Origin: Streptomyces aculeolatus
GTDB taxonomy: Bacteria; Actinomycetota; Actinomycetes; Streptomycetales; Streptomycetaceae
Length of the DNA stretch: 64,000 bases
Reading direction: 5' to 3'
Assembly (NCBI RefSeq): GCF_020400605.1
Contig: NZ_JAINRD010000009.1
Span: forward strand, 186,001-250,000
Below the pieces are notes generated by a model that worked only from the letters and a program-made list of their open reading frames with translations, was not told where the DNA came from and did no database searches. The position numbers were made by a program, and so were the translations under genes. Each line of letters opens with the position of its first letter. Position 1 is the first letter of the stretch. Below are positions 44,948-53,911 of the stretch, in pieces.

Positions 44948-45706
44948 ATGTCCACCACCGGAAGGGTCGCGATCGTCACCGGCGCGGCGCGCGGCATCGG
45001 CGCCGCCACCGCCGTCCGACTGGCCCGCGAGGGGCGCGCCGTCGCCGTGCTCGACCTCGACGAGGGCGCCTGCGCGGAGACCGTGGAGCAGATCACCGCC
45101 GCCGGCGGCACCGCGCTGGCCGTCGGCTGCGACGTCTCCGACGCCGCCGCCGTCGAGGCCGCCGTCGCCCGCGTCGCCGCCGAACTCGGCCCGCCGGTCG
45201 TCCTGGTCAACAACGCCGGCGTGCTCCGCGACAACCTGCTGTTCAAGATGAGCGAGGACGACTGGGACACGGTCATGAGCGTGCACCTGCGTGGCGCGTT
45301 CCTGATGTCCCGGGCCTGCCAGAAGCACATGGTCGACGCCGGCTTCGGCCGGATCGTCAACCTCTCCAGCAGCTCCGCGCTCGGCAACCGGGGTCAGTCC
45401 AACTACTCCGCCGCCAAGGCGGGGCTGCAGGGCTTCACCAAGACCCTCGCGCACGAGCTGGGCAAGTTCGGCGTCACCGCCAACGCCGTCGCGCCCGGCT
45501 TCATCGCCACCGACATGACCGCCCAGACCGCCGCCCGGGTCGGCATGGGCTTCGACGACTTCCAGGCCGCGGCCGCCTCCCAGATCCCCGTCCGGCGGGT
45601 CGGCCGGCCCGACGACGTCGCCGGTGCCATCGCCTTCTTCACGGGCGAGGACGCCGGCTTCGTCTCCGGCCAGGTGCTGTACGTGGCCGGCGGGCCGCTC
45701 GACTAG
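44948..45706 (+). CDS. fabG: 3-oxoacyl-ACP reductase-type SDR
   Basis: 252 residues, classical short-chain dehydrogenase: T-G-A-A-R-G-I-G (11-18), N-N-A-G-V, the catalytic Ser in S-S-S-S (about 140), Y153 and K157 (N-Y-S-A-A-K) and A-P-G-F-I-A-T-D-M. NADPH-dependent reduction of 3-oxoacyl thioesters is the usual assignment. ATG 44948 after GAGGAGAACACC. Followed 18 bp later by a second SDR, probably one transcript. Confidence 0.86.
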   Translation: MSTTGRVAIVTGAARGIGAATAVRLAREGRAVAVLDLDEGACAETVEQITAAGGTALAVGCDVSDAAAVEAAVARVAAELGPPVVLVNNAGVLRDNLLFKMSEDDWDTVMSVHLRGAFLMSRACQKHMVDAGFGRIVNLSSSSALGNRGQSNYSAAKAGLQGFTKTLAHELGKFGVTANAVAPGFIATDMTAQTAARVGMGFDDFQAAAASQIPVRRVGRPDDVAGAIAFFTGEDAGFVSGQVLYVAGGPLD

Positions 45707-45724
45707 GGCCGGGGGGACGAGGAC

Positions 45725-46531
45725 ATGACGCAGCAGGAGAGAGCCGGCGCGCCCGAGACGGCCGACAGGACGGCGGGCGGGTCGGCGGACAGCGGGCGGG
45801 TCGCCCTGGTCACCGGCGCCAGCCGCGGCATCGGCTACGGCATCGCCGAGGCCCTGGTCGCGCGCGGCCACCGGGTGTGCATCACCGGCCGCGGCGAGGA
45901 GGCGCTGCAGGAGGCCGTGGCGCGCCTCGGCGCCGGCCGCGCGATCGGCGTACCGGGCAAGGCCCACGACGAGGCGCACCAGGCCGAGGCGGTGGCGCGG
46001 GCCATGGAGGCGTTCGGCCGGGTGGACTACCTGGTCAACAACGCCGGCACGAACCCCGTGTTCGGCCCCATCGCGGACGTCGACCTGAACGCCGTGCGCA
46101 AGGTCTACGAGACGAACGTGCTGTCGGCCCTGGGCTTCGCCCAGCATACGTACAAGGCGTGGCAGCGCGAGCACGGCGGCGCGATCGTCAACGTCTCCTC
46201 CGTCGCCGGGCTCTCGGCGTCGCCGTTCGTCGGCGCGTACGGCATGAGCAAGGCCGCGATGATCAACATGACCCTGCAGCTCGCCCACGAGTTCGCGCCG
46301 GGGGTGCGGGTCAACGCCATCGCCCCGGGCGTGGTGAAGACGAAGTTCGCGGTCGCGCTCTACGAGGGCCGCGAGGAGGAGGCCGCCGCCGGCTATCCGC
46401 TGGGCCGGCTCGGAGTCCCCGAGGACATCGGCGGCGCCGCCGCGTTCCTCCTCTCCGACGAGGCCGGCTGGATCACCGGGCAGACGCTGGCCATCGAGGG
46501 CGGCATCTTCCTCAACGCCGGCTGGAGCTGA
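45725..46531 (+). CDS. SDR family oxidoreductase
   Basis: 268 residues. T-G-A-S-R-G-I-G, N-N-A-G-T-N-P, the catalytic Tyr/Lys pair Y172/K176 (A-Y-G-M-S-K) and C-terminal G-Q-T-L-A-I-E-G-G. Sequence unlike its upstream SDR neighbour outside the motifs, so not a recent duplicate. A polar N-tail of about 22 residues precedes the Rossmann fold. Substrate unknown, probably a step paired with the upstream reductase. Confidence 0.86.
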   Translation: MTQQERAGAPETADRTAGGSADSGRVALVTGASRGIGYGIAEALVARGHRVCITGRGEEALQEAVARLGAGRAIGVPGKAHDEAHQAEAVARAMEAFGRVDYLVNNAGTNPVFGPIADVDLNAVRKVYETNVLSALGFAQHTYKAWQREHGGAIVNVSSVAGLSASPFVGAYGMSKAAMINMTLQLAHEFAPGVRVNAIAPGVVKTKFAVALYEGREEEAAAGYPLGRLGVPEDIGGAAAFLLSDEAGWITGQTLAIEGGIFLNAGWS

Positions 46532-46658
46532 ACCAGAAGTCACACACGCCACACAGGCTCCCCCGGGTCACAGCGCCGTCCCGGGGGATCCGTGATCCAC
46601 CGACCGTGGGGTAGGGTCTGCGCACCCCATCGAACAGGTGCAAGGAGGGGGCAGGCAC

Positions 46659-48239
46659 GTGTTCTTTCGGTCGGGCCCGCGGCGGGTCGCCGCGGTGCTG
46701 ATACCCGTCTCGTTGCTCGCCGGTTGCGGCACTCTGTCGGCGTCCGGCGACGACGATCGGCATATAGACGTGGGTACGACGAGCGCGCCCAGCACGCTCG
46801 ACCCGGCGGCCGCCTGGGACGGCAGCTGGGAGCTGTACCGGAACGTCTACCAGACACTCATGCACTACGCCGGGACCAGCACGGTGCCGCAGCCCGACGC
46901 GGCCAAGAGCTGCGGCTTCACGGGCGCCGACAGCCGCACGTACCGCTGCAGGCTGCGCGAGGACCTCACCTTCTCCAACGGCAACCCGCTCGACGCCGCG
47001 GCCGTCAAGCACTCCTTCGACCGGGTGCTCGCCATCAACGCCGAGACCGGCCCCGCGGGACTGCTGGACAGCCTGGAGGAGGTCGAGACCGAGGGCGACC
47101 GGACCGTCACCTTCCACCTCAAGCGCCCCGACGCGACCTTCCCCTTCATCCTCGCCGCGCCCGCCACCTCGCTCGTCGACCCCGAGTCGTACCCGGCGGA
47201 GAAGCTGGCCGACAAGGACACCCTCGTCGGCTCCGGGCCGTACACGCTCGGGTCGTACGAGAAGGGGTCGGTCGCCGAGCTGGAGCGCAACTCGCGCTAC
47301 CAGGGCGACGCGGAGCTGCGCAACGACTCCGTCAGCATCCGCTACTTCGACGACTCCGACGCGATGACCGACGCGCTCAAGAAGGGCGACATCGACGTCA
47401 CGTACCGCGGGCTGCCGCCGGACCGGGTGCCGGAGCTGGAGAAGACCGCGGACGAGAAGGGCACGATCGCGCTCAGCCGGGTGGTCATGCCGGAGATCCA
47501 CTACCTGGTCTTCAACCCCGAGCACGAGTACGCCGACAGCCTCGCCGTGCGGCAGGCCGTCGCCCAGGTGATCGACCGCGACGCGCTCGTACGCAAGGTC
47601 TACGGCCGCACGGCGGAGCCGCTCTACTCGATGATCCCGCGCGGCATCACCGGCCACACCACCCCGTTCTTCGACCTCTACGGCGAGCCGGACCCCGAGG
47701 CCGCGGCGGTGACGCTGCAGACGGCCGGGGTGACCGAGCCGGTGCCGCTGACGTTCTGGTACACCACCGACCGGTACGGCTCGGTGACGGAGCGGGAGTT
47801 CGAGGAGCTGGAGCGGCAGCTGGAGGACAGCGGGCTGTTCGACGTCACGGTCAAGGGCCGCAAGTGGGAGAAGTTCGCCGCCGCGTACAACAAGGGCGAG
47901 TACCCGGTCTTCGGCCGCGGCTGGTCGCCCGACTTCCCCGACCCGGACAACTACATCGCCCCCTTCACGGGCGCGCGCAACGCCCTGGGCACGCCGTACG
48001 AGAACACGGAGATCACCGACGAGCTGCTGCCCGAATCGCGCCGGAAGGCGGACCGTGCCGGGGTGAACGAGCAGTTCTCGCGGGCGCAGGACATCCTCGC
48101 CGAGGACGCCCGGCTGCTGCCGCTGTGGCAGGCCCGGCAGTACATCGCCGCGGACGACGACGTCGCCGGGGTGGAGTGGAGCCTCGACGCCTCGACGATC
48201 ATGCGGATGTGGGAGCTGTACAAGAAGACCAGTTGGTAG
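46659..48239 (+). CDS. Oligopeptide-type ABC transporter substrate-binding lipoprotein
   Basis: 526 residues, family 5 solute-binding protein. Lipobox L-L-A-G-C (C24), then S-T-L-D-P-A-A-A-W and the family signature around Y-R-C-R-L-R-E-D-L-T-F-S-N-G-N-P-L. Captures peptides or similar ligands at the membrane surface. No permease or ATPase gene is adjacent, so it is an orphan receptor here. GTG 46659 with AAGGAGGGGG 8 nt before it is preferred over the upstream start at 46638. Confidence 0.9.
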   Translation: MFFRSGPRRVAAVLIPVSLLAGCGTLSASGDDDRHIDVGTTSAPSTLDPAAAWDGSWELYRNVYQTLMHYAGTSTVPQPDAAKSCGFTGADSRTYRCRLREDLTFSNGNPLDAAAVKHSFDRVLAINAETGPAGLLDSLEEVETEGDRTVTFHLKRPDATFPFILAAPATSLVDPESYPAEKLADKDTLVGSGPYTLGSYEKGSVAELERNSRYQGDAELRNDSVSIRYFDDSDAMTDALKKGDIDVTYRGLPPDRVPELEKTADEKGTIALSRVVMPEIHYLVFNPEHEYADSLAVRQAVAQVIDRDALVRKVYGRTAEPLYSMIPRGITGHTTPFFDLYGEPDPEAAAVTLQTAGVTEPVPLTFWYTTDRYGSVTEREFEELERQLEDSGLFDVTVKGRKWEKFAAAYNKGEYPVFGRGWSPDFPDPDNYIAPFTGARNALGTPYENTEITDELLPESRRKADRAGVNEQFSRAQDILAEDARLLPLWQARQYIAADDDVAGVEWSLDASTIMRMWELYKKTSW

Positions 48240-48324
48240 GGGAGTTGTCAGTGGCCGGCGGTACTGTCGGCTGCGCAACGACCCACCGAACCGATCTTCT
48301 GCACCGACCGGAGGTCCCTCACCC

Positions 48325-49014
48325 GTGTCCCCGATGCTGCCCCCGTCCTGGCAGGACGCCCTGGGCAAGGAGCTCGAGAAGCCGTACTTCACGCGCCTGG
48401 AGTCGTTCGTCGAGGAGGAGCGCGCCCGCGGGCCGGTCTACCCGCCGGGCGAGGAGGTCTTCGCCGCCCTCGACGCCACGCCGTACGACCGCGTGAAGGT
48501 GCTCGTCCTCGGCCAGGACCCGTACCACGGGGCGGGGCAGGGGCACGGGCTGTGCTTCTCGGTGCGACCCGGGGTGCGCACCCCGCCCTCCCTGCGCAAC
48601 ATCTTCAAGGAACTGCGCGACGACCTCGGCCACCCGGTCCCGGACAACGGGTATCTGATGCCGTGGGCCGAGCAGGGCGTGCTCCTGCTGAACGCGGTGC
48701 TGACGGTGCGCGAGAGCGAGGCGAACTCGCACAAGGGCCAGGGCTGGGAGGAGTTCACCGACGCGGTGATCCGCGCCGTGGCCGAGCGGCCGGACCCGGC
48801 GGTGTTCGTGCTCTGGGGGGCGTACGCGCGCAAGAAGCTGCCGCTCATCGACACGGCCCGGCACGTGGTGGTCCAGGGGGCGCACCCGTCGCCGCTGTCG
48901 GCGAAGAAGTTCTTCGGCTCGCGCCCGTTCTCGCAGATCGACGAGGCGGTGGCGGCGCAGGGGCACGAGCCGATCGACTGGCGGATCCCGGACCTGGCGG
49001 CGGGCAAGGACTGA
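48325..49014 (+). CDS. ung: Uracil-DNA glycosylase
   Basis: 229 residues, family 1 UDG. The water-activating loop G-Q-D-P-Y-H (D65, H68) and the minor-groove loop H-P-S-P-L-S (H187) are intact, as are F-S-V-R and L-L-L-N-A-V-L-T. Removes uracil from DNA as the first step of base-excision repair. GTG 48325 has GGAGG 10 nt upstream. Confidence 0.96.
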   Translation: MSPMLPPSWQDALGKELEKPYFTRLESFVEEERARGPVYPPGEEVFAALDATPYDRVKVLVLGQDPYHGAGQGHGLCFSVRPGVRTPPSLRNIFKELRDDLGHPVPDNGYLMPWAEQGVLLLNAVLTVRESEANSHKGQGWEEFTDAVIRAVAERPDPAVFVLWGAYARKKLPLIDTARHVVVQGAHPSPLSAKKFFGSRPFSQIDEAVAAQGHEPIDWRIPDLAAGKD

Positions 49015-49024
49015 CACCGGCCGG

Positions 49025-49048
49025 GGCCCGTCCCCGCGGGGACGGGCC
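49025..49048. terminator. Palindromic hairpin after ung
   Basis: The 24-bp sequence GGCCCGTCCCCG / CGGGGACGGGCC is fully self-complementary, 10 bp after the ung stop and before the end of the convergent lipoprotein gene. No T-tract; probably bidirectional. Confidence 0.65.
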
Positions 49049-49078
49049 GAAGCGCCGGGAGTACGGGCCGTGTAGGGC

Positions 49079-49570
49079 CTAGCGCTCGAAGTACTCCGCG
49101 CAGGCCGCCTCCTCCCGGCTGCCCGGAGCCCAGCGGCCGTAGTCCCCGGCGAGGGCGCACACGTCGACGCCCCCGCCCGCGGCGGTCGGCGGCGGTGGCG
49201 TCGGTGCGGCAGGTCCCGCGGTACGGGCCGGGCGCGCCGGCTCCGGGCGGGAGGCCCGCGCCGGCGGCGCCGTCGACGGTCCGCCCGGTGCGGATGCGCC
49301 CGGCCGGACCGTATCCCCGGACGGGGCCGGCGCGGGCTCCGAGTGCCGTGGGCGCGGGTGCCGCACCGGGCCGATGGTCGCCAGATCCTCGCGCCCCGGC
49401 AGCGGCGATGCGGCCGGCCCGGACGCGGCCGGCCATCCGGCGTCCGGGCCGGTACGGGTCCCGGTGCCGGGGCCCGTGCCGGGCTCGGGCGAGACGGTGA
49501 CGCAGCCGGTGACGGCGGCGAGTGTCGTGAGGCCGGTCAGCAGGGCACCGGCGGCGGGAGTGGAGTGCAC
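49079..49570 (-). CDS. Small Pro-rich secreted/lipoprotein
   Basis: 163 residues. Signal sequence ending V-T-G-C (C23), then about 100 residues rich in Pro, Ala, Gly and Arg. A short conserved C-terminal motif follows: V-D-V-C-A-L-A-G-D-Y-G-R-W with a second Cys in E-A-A-C-A-E-Y-F. The two C-terminal cysteines probably pair. Low complexity makes the gene call less secure. GTG 49570. Confidence 0.6.
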   Translation of the reverse strand: MHSTPAAGALLTGLTTLAAVTGCVTVSPEPGTGPGTGTRTGPDAGWPAASGPAASPLPGREDLATIGPVRHPRPRHSEPAPAPSGDTVRPGASAPGGPSTAPPARASRPEPARPARTAGPAAPTPPPPTAAGGGVDVCALAGDYGRWAPGSREEAACAEYFER

Positions 49571-49664
49571 CCGGCCACACTGGTGCGCCCGGCGCCGTAC
49601 CGGTACTCCCCGCAGGGGTGACGTCCGCCCCGCGAAGTTGCCGCGCGACGCCGGGGCCCGGCGG

Positions 49665-50330
49665 TCAGCCGCCGAGCATGCCGCGCAGCAGGTCCTCGTA
49701 ACCGGCGCGCAGCCGCGCCCTGGTGGGCGCGCGCGACCCGCTCACCCGGCCCGCCGTGTGCAGGAACATCATGCCGTCCGTCCAGGCGATCAGCTCCTGC
49801 GCGTGCCGGTCCGGGTCGGCCGACCCCCAGCCCGCGAGCAGCGCGTGCGCGGCGTCGCCGAACGTGGCGCCCGCGCGGTCGTAGATGGCCCGCAGCCCGG
49901 GGCGCCGGGTGGCCTCCAGCGCCAGCTCGTAGCGGGCCAGGAGCAGGGTGCGGTGCCGGAGGAGGAAGCGGTGCAGCAGGCCGGCGAGCGCGTCGGCGAG
50001 CTGCGCGGGGTCGTCGCCGGGCGGGGGCAGGTCGCCCACGCGCAGCACCGCGCCCTCGCGCTCCGCGAGCCGCTGGACGGCGAGTTCGAGGAGGGCGGCG
50101 CGGGTGCGGGCGCGGTTGGACGTGGAGCCCTGCGGCAGGCCGGCGGCCTCGTCCACGGCGCGGTGGGTCAGGCCCCGCATGCCGCGCTCGGCGAGCAGCG
50201 CGATGGCGGCGTCGGCGATGACCTCCCGCCGGGAGGCCGCGGACGCGCCTGACCCGGCGGACGCGCCGGCGGCGGGGGAGGCGGCGGACGGGTGCGGAGC
50301 GGCGGGGGCCGGGGCGTTCGGGTCGGGCAC
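49665..50330 (-). CDS. TetR family transcriptional regulator
   Basis: 221 residues. An Ala/Pro tail (1-33), the TetR HTH (about 36-82: A-A-I-A-L-L-A-E-R-G-M-R-G-L-T-H-R-A-V) and an all-helical ligand domain. GTG 50330 follows a leftward -10 TAAGTT (complement of 50337-50342) by 6 nt, so leaderless. Divergent from an FAD monooxygenase; two related dyads in the 98-bp intergenic region suggest that it represses both. Confidence 0.86.
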   Translation of the reverse strand: MPDPNAPAPAAPHPSAASPAAGASAGSGASAASRREVIADAAIALLAERGMRGLTHRAVDEAAGLPQGSTSNRARTRAALLELAVQRLAEREGAVLRVGDLPPPGDDPAQLADALAGLLHRFLLRHRTLLLARYELALEATRRPGLRAIYDRAGATFGDAAHALLAGWGSADPDRHAQELIAWTDGMMFLHTAGRVSGSRAPTRARLRAGYEDLLRGMLGG

Positions 50331-50360
50331 GGCCCCAACTTACCGCCCGCGGCAGCGGGG

Positions 50361-50415
50361 ACTACACCCGTAGTGCGATCGTGCTAGCCTCGACAGTGTA
50401 ACTACAGGTGTAGTT
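50361..50415. promoter_or_regulatory. Two related TetR-type operators
   Basis: ACTACACCCGTAGT (50361-50374) and AACTACAGGTGTAGTT (50400-50415) share ACTAC/GTAGT half-sites. The first lies just upstream of the tetR -10; the second lies between TAGCCT (50385-50390, possible -10) and the monooxygenase ribosome site (GGAGG at 50419-50423). Fits paired operators controlling both directions. Confidence 0.75.
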
Positions 50416-50428
50416 CCAGGAGGCTCCC

Positions 50429-51646
50429 TTGAAGCAGCCGCGTGCCCTCGTCATCGGCTCCGGTCCTGGCGGACTCACCGCCGCCGCCGCGCTGCACCGC
50501 CGCGGCTGGTCGGTCACCGTGCTGGAGCGGGTCGCCGCCGTCGAGCCCGTCGGCGCGGCCATCTCCCTGGCCGCCAACGCCCAGCGCGCGCTCGACGCCA
50601 TCGGCGTCGGCGACGCCGTGCGCGACCTCGCCGCCTGGGAGGGGAGCGGCGGGCTGCGCACGCCGGACGGCCGCTGGCTCTCGCGTACCGACGCGGCCGC
50701 CGTGGCCGAGCGGTTCGGCGGTGGCATCGCGCTCGTGCACCGCGCCGACCTCGCCGCCCTGCTCACCGCCCGGCTGCCGGCCGGTGCGATACGCACCGAA
50801 GCCCCCGCCGAGGTCGAGGACCCGGGCGGCCCCGGGCGGCCCGCGCGCGTCGCGGTGCCGGACGGCGTCATGGAGGCCGCACTCGTCGTCGCCGCCGACG
50901 GCATCGGCTCCGCCGTACGCCGCGCGCTCTTCCCCGACCACCCCGGCCCCGCCTACGCGGGGTTCACCACCTGGCGGCTCATCCTGCCGGCGGGAACCGC
51001 CGCGTTCGAGCCGCACGAGACCTGGGGCCGCGGCGAAGTGTGGGGGTCGCAGCCGCTCGCCGACGGCCGCGTCTACGCCTACGCCGCCGCCGTCGCCCCC
51101 GAGGGCCGGCGCTCCCCGGACGGCGAACTGGCAGAACTCCGCCGCCGCTTCGCCGGCTGGCACGACCCGGTGCCCGCGGTCCTCGCCGCCGCCGAGCCCG
51201 GACGGGTGCTCCACCACGACGTGCGCTGGCTGGCCGAGCCGCTGCCCGCGTTCCACCGCGGCCGGGTCGCGCTGCTCGGCGACGCCGCCCACGCCATGAC
51301 CCCGAACCTCGGCCAGGGCGGCAACCAGGCCGTCGAGGACGGCGTCGTCCTCGCCCACCACGCCGCCGCCGACCCCGGGGCCGTACCCGAGGCCCTGGCG
51401 CGCTACACGCGCGACCGCCTGCCGCGCACCCGCGCCGTGGCGCTGCGCTCCGCCCGCGCCGGCCGGCTGATCAACCTGACCGGCCCGCTCGCCGTCCGCA
51501 GCCGCAACGCCCTGATCCGCGGCGTCGGGCTGCTCGGCCCCCGCGTCGTACTGCGCGGGCTGGACGGCGTCGCGGACTGGCGGCCGCCCGGCGACGGCGG
51601 CGCCGCCGGCGGCCCGTATGCTTCCCCCGCACGGGCGGCGCCCTGA
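50429..51646 (+). CDS. FAD-dependent monooxygenase
   Basis: 405 residues, group A flavoprotein hydroxylase. Dinucleotide motif G-S-G-P-G-G-L (10-16), the middle D-G motif (A-D-G-I-G-S-A-V-R) and G-D-A-A-H-A-M-T-P-N-L-G-Q-G for FAD ribityl/pyrophosphate binding. Hydroxylates an aromatic or similar small substrate with NAD(P)H and O2. TTG 50429 behind CCAGGAGG. Regulated by the divergent TetR (inference), so possibly a detoxification pair. Confidence 0.87.
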   Translation: MKQPRALVIGSGPGGLTAAAALHRRGWSVTVLERVAAVEPVGAAISLAANAQRALDAIGVGDAVRDLAAWEGSGGLRTPDGRWLSRTDAAAVAERFGGGIALVHRADLAALLTARLPAGAIRTEAPAEVEDPGGPGRPARVAVPDGVMEAALVVAADGIGSAVRRALFPDHPGPAYAGFTTWRLILPAGTAAFEPHETWGRGEVWGSQPLADGRVYAYAAAVAPEGRRSPDGELAELRRRFAGWHDPVPAVLAAAEPGRVLHHDVRWLAEPLPAFHRGRVALLGDAAHAMTPNLGQGGNQAVEDGVVLAHHAAADPGAVPEALARYTRDRLPRTRAVALRSARAGRLINLTGPLAVRSRNALIRGVGLLGPRVVLRGLDGVADWRPPGDGGAAGGPYASPARAAP

Positions 51647-51705
51647 GGCAGGCCTCCTGCCGCGCGGGCGGCCCGCGGGAGCGAAGGCTGCGGACGGGAG
51701 CGGAC

Positions 51706-52629
51706 ATGACCACGGGCGCGACGCCCCTGAAGACCGGCGTGATCGGGCTGGGCGACATCGCGCAGAAGGCGTACCTGCCGGTGCTCGCCTCGCTGCCCGG
51801 CGTCGAGCCCCACCTGCTCACCCGTACCCCCGCGACCCTCGCCCGCGTCGGTGACGCCCACCGCATCCCGGCGGCCCACCGCCACGGCGACCTCGGCTCG
51901 CTGCTCGCCGCCGGCCTCGACGCCGCGTTCGTGCACGCGCCGACCGCCGCGCACGTCGAGCTGGCCACCGCGCTGCTGGAGGCGGGCATACCCGTTTACG
52001 TCGACAAGCCGCTGGCGTACGACCTCGCGGGCGCCGAACGCCTCGTACGGCTCGCGGACGAGCGCGGCGTCTCGCTGGCGACCGGCTTCAACCGCCGCCA
52101 CGCGCCGGGCTACGTGCAGTGCCTGGAGCACCCGCGCGAGCTGATCATCCTGCAGAAGCACCGCGTCGGGCTGCCCGAGGACCCCCGCATGATGGTCTTC
52201 GACGACTTCATCCACGTCGTGGACACGCTGCGCTTCCTGGCGCCCGGCCCCGTCGAGCACGTCGACGTGCGTGCCCGCGTCCGCGACGGGCTGCTGCACC
52301 ACGTCGTCCTGCAGCTGTCCGGCGACGGCTTCACCGCCATCGGCGCGATGAACAGGCTGTCGGGTTCCGCGGAAGAGGTCCTGGAGGTCTCCGGTCAGGA
52401 CACCAAGCGCGAGGTCCGCAACCTCGCCGAGGTGGTGGACCACAAGGGCCAGCCCAGCGTGCGGCGGCGCGGCGACTGGGTGCCGGTGGCCCGGCAGCGC
52501 GGCATCGAGCAGGTGGTGCTGGCGTTCCTGGACGCGGTACGCGCGGGGGAGCTGCTGAGCGCGCGGGACGCCCTCGCCACCCACGAGCTGTGCGAGCGGA
52601 TCGTCCGCGAGGTGGGCCGGGCGGGTTGA
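51706..52629 (+). CDS. Gfo/Idh/MocA family oxidoreductase
   Basis: 307 residues. Rossmann start G-L-G-D-I-A (14-19), E/K signature V-Y-V-D-K-P-L-A (K in the E-K-P position; the family's E is D here), and a C-terminal alpha/beta domain with D-F-I-H-V-V-D (His for the sugar). NAD(P)-dependent dehydrogenase acting on a sugar or polyol; the substrate is unknown. 59 bp after the monooxygenase, possibly co-transcribed. Confidence 0.84.
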   Translation: MTTGATPLKTGVIGLGDIAQKAYLPVLASLPGVEPHLLTRTPATLARVGDAHRIPAAHRHGDLGSLLAAGLDAAFVHAPTAAHVELATALLEAGIPVYVDKPLAYDLAGAERLVRLADERGVSLATGFNRRHAPGYVQCLEHPRELIILQKHRVGLPEDPRMMVFDDFIHVVDTLRFLAPGPVEHVDVRARVRDGLLHHVVLQLSGDGFTAIGAMNRLSGSAEEVLEVSGQDTKREVRNLAEVVDHKGQPSVRRRGDWVPVARQRGIEQVVLAFLDAVRAGELLSARDALATHELCERIVREVGRAG

Positions 52630-52735
52630 TTCCGCCACCCGTACGCCGGACACGACCGGAGCGTTAAGCGGAAAATCGTAAGAAAAGCGGCAAGCTGGTG
52701 CCCGTTCGTGCTCCGACCGTACGAAGGGGGCGCCC

Positions 52736-53869
52736 GTGCACCGGCGTCGCACCCGGCTCACCGCAGCCGCCGGCACCGCCGCCGCGCTCACCGCCGCGGC
52801 GCTGCTCGCCGCCGGCTGCACGGCCGCCGAGCAGTCCGCCGCCCCCGCCGCGGCCGGACCCCGGCCCGGCGCCCGCCCGTTCACGCTGCTGGCGACGGGC
52901 GACGTCATCCCGTACCCGTCGATCATGACGCAGGCGGCCGACGACGCCGGGGGAGAGGACTACGACTTCCGCCCCATGTTCGCCGCCGTGGCGCCCACCG
53001 TCGCCGCCGCGGACATCGCCCTGTGCCATCTGGAGACCCCGCTCGGGCCGCAGTCGGGCCCGTTCACCGGCTACCCGTCGTTCCAGTCCCCGCCCGGTCT
53101 CGCCGCCGCCCTGCGCGACGTCGGCTACGACGGCTGCTCCACCGCCTCCAACCACGCGCTCGACTCCGGCACCGACGGCGTACGCCGCACCCTGGACGCC
53201 CTCGACGGCGCCGGCCTGCACTACGCCGGCACCGCCCGCACCCGCGCCGAGTCCGGCCGCCCCGCCGTGCTGCGGGCCGGCGGCGCCCGGGTCGCCCACC
53301 TCTCGTACACCTACGGCAGCAACGCCGCCGTCCCCGCCGACGCGCCCTGGTCCCTGGACCTCCTCGACCCCCGCCGCGTCGTCGCCGACGCCCGCGCCGC
53401 CCGCCGCGGCGGGGCCGACGTGGTCGTCGTCAGCCTGCACTGGGGCACCGAGTGGCAGCAGGAGCCGGACGCCGGCCAGCGGCGCCTGGCCGACCGGCTG
53501 ACGCGCTCGCGGAGCGGGGACCGCAAGGACATCGACCTGATCGTCGGCACCCACAACCACGTGCCGCAGCCGTACGAGAAGGTCAACGGCACCTGGGTCG
53601 TCTACGGCCTCGGCGACCAGGTCGCCAGCTTCATCCCGTCGATGTACCGCGGGAACGAGGGCTCCGCCGCCCGCTTCACCTTCACCCCCGCCCGCGACGG
53701 CTGGCGGGTGACCCGCGCGGAGTTCCTGGCCCAGCACGCGGAGACCGGCCCGCCGTTCCGGGTGGTGCCGGCGACACCGGAGACGTACCCGGACGTCCAC
53801 GCCCGGGTGCGCGCCGCGGTCCTCAGCCGCGGCGCGGCGGCGGACGGCCTGAAGGAGGCGTCGTACTGA
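52736..53869 (+). CDS. CapA family lipoprotein (poly-gamma-glutamate synthesis-like)
   Basis: 377 residues. Lipobox L-L-A-A-G-C (C28), then a CapA metallophosphoesterase-like domain: L-L-A-T-G-D-V-I, C-H-L-E-T-P-L, S-N-H-A-L-D-S-G and G-T-H-N-H-V-P-Q. In Bacillus CapA assists polyglutamate export, but streptomycete copies occur without capBC, as here, and their function is unknown. GTG 52736; the AT-rich segment at 52672-52690 is the likely promoter. Confidence 0.85.
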   Translation: MHRRRTRLTAAAGTAAALTAAALLAAGCTAAEQSAAPAAAGPRPGARPFTLLATGDVIPYPSIMTQAADDAGGEDYDFRPMFAAVAPTVAAADIALCHLETPLGPQSGPFTGYPSFQSPPGLAAALRDVGYDGCSTASNHALDSGTDGVRRTLDALDGAGLHYAGTARTRAESGRPAVLRAGGARVAHLSYTYGSNAAVPADAPWSLDLLDPRRVVADARAARRGGADVVVVSLHWGTEWQQEPDAGQRRLADRLTRSRSGDRKDIDLIVGTHNHVPQPYEKVNGTWVVYGLGDQVASFIPSMYRGNEGSAARFTFTPARDGWRVTRAEFLAQHAETGPPFRVVPATPETYPDVHARVRAAVLSRGAAADGLKEASY

Positions 53870-53888
53870 CGCCCGGCGTTGCCGGGCG
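53870..53888. terminator. Hairpin after the CapA gene
   Basis: CGCCCGGC-GTT-GCCGGGCG, an 8-bp perfect stem starting directly after the stop codon and 24 bp from the convergent uppP stop. Confidence 0.6.
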
Positions 53889-53911
53889 CCGGGGCGGCGG
53901 CCCGGACGGGG

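Noticed and set aside
44948..46531. The two SDR genes as a recent tandem duplication
   Set aside because: Outside the shared family motifs the proteins differ throughout, so they are ancient paralogues.
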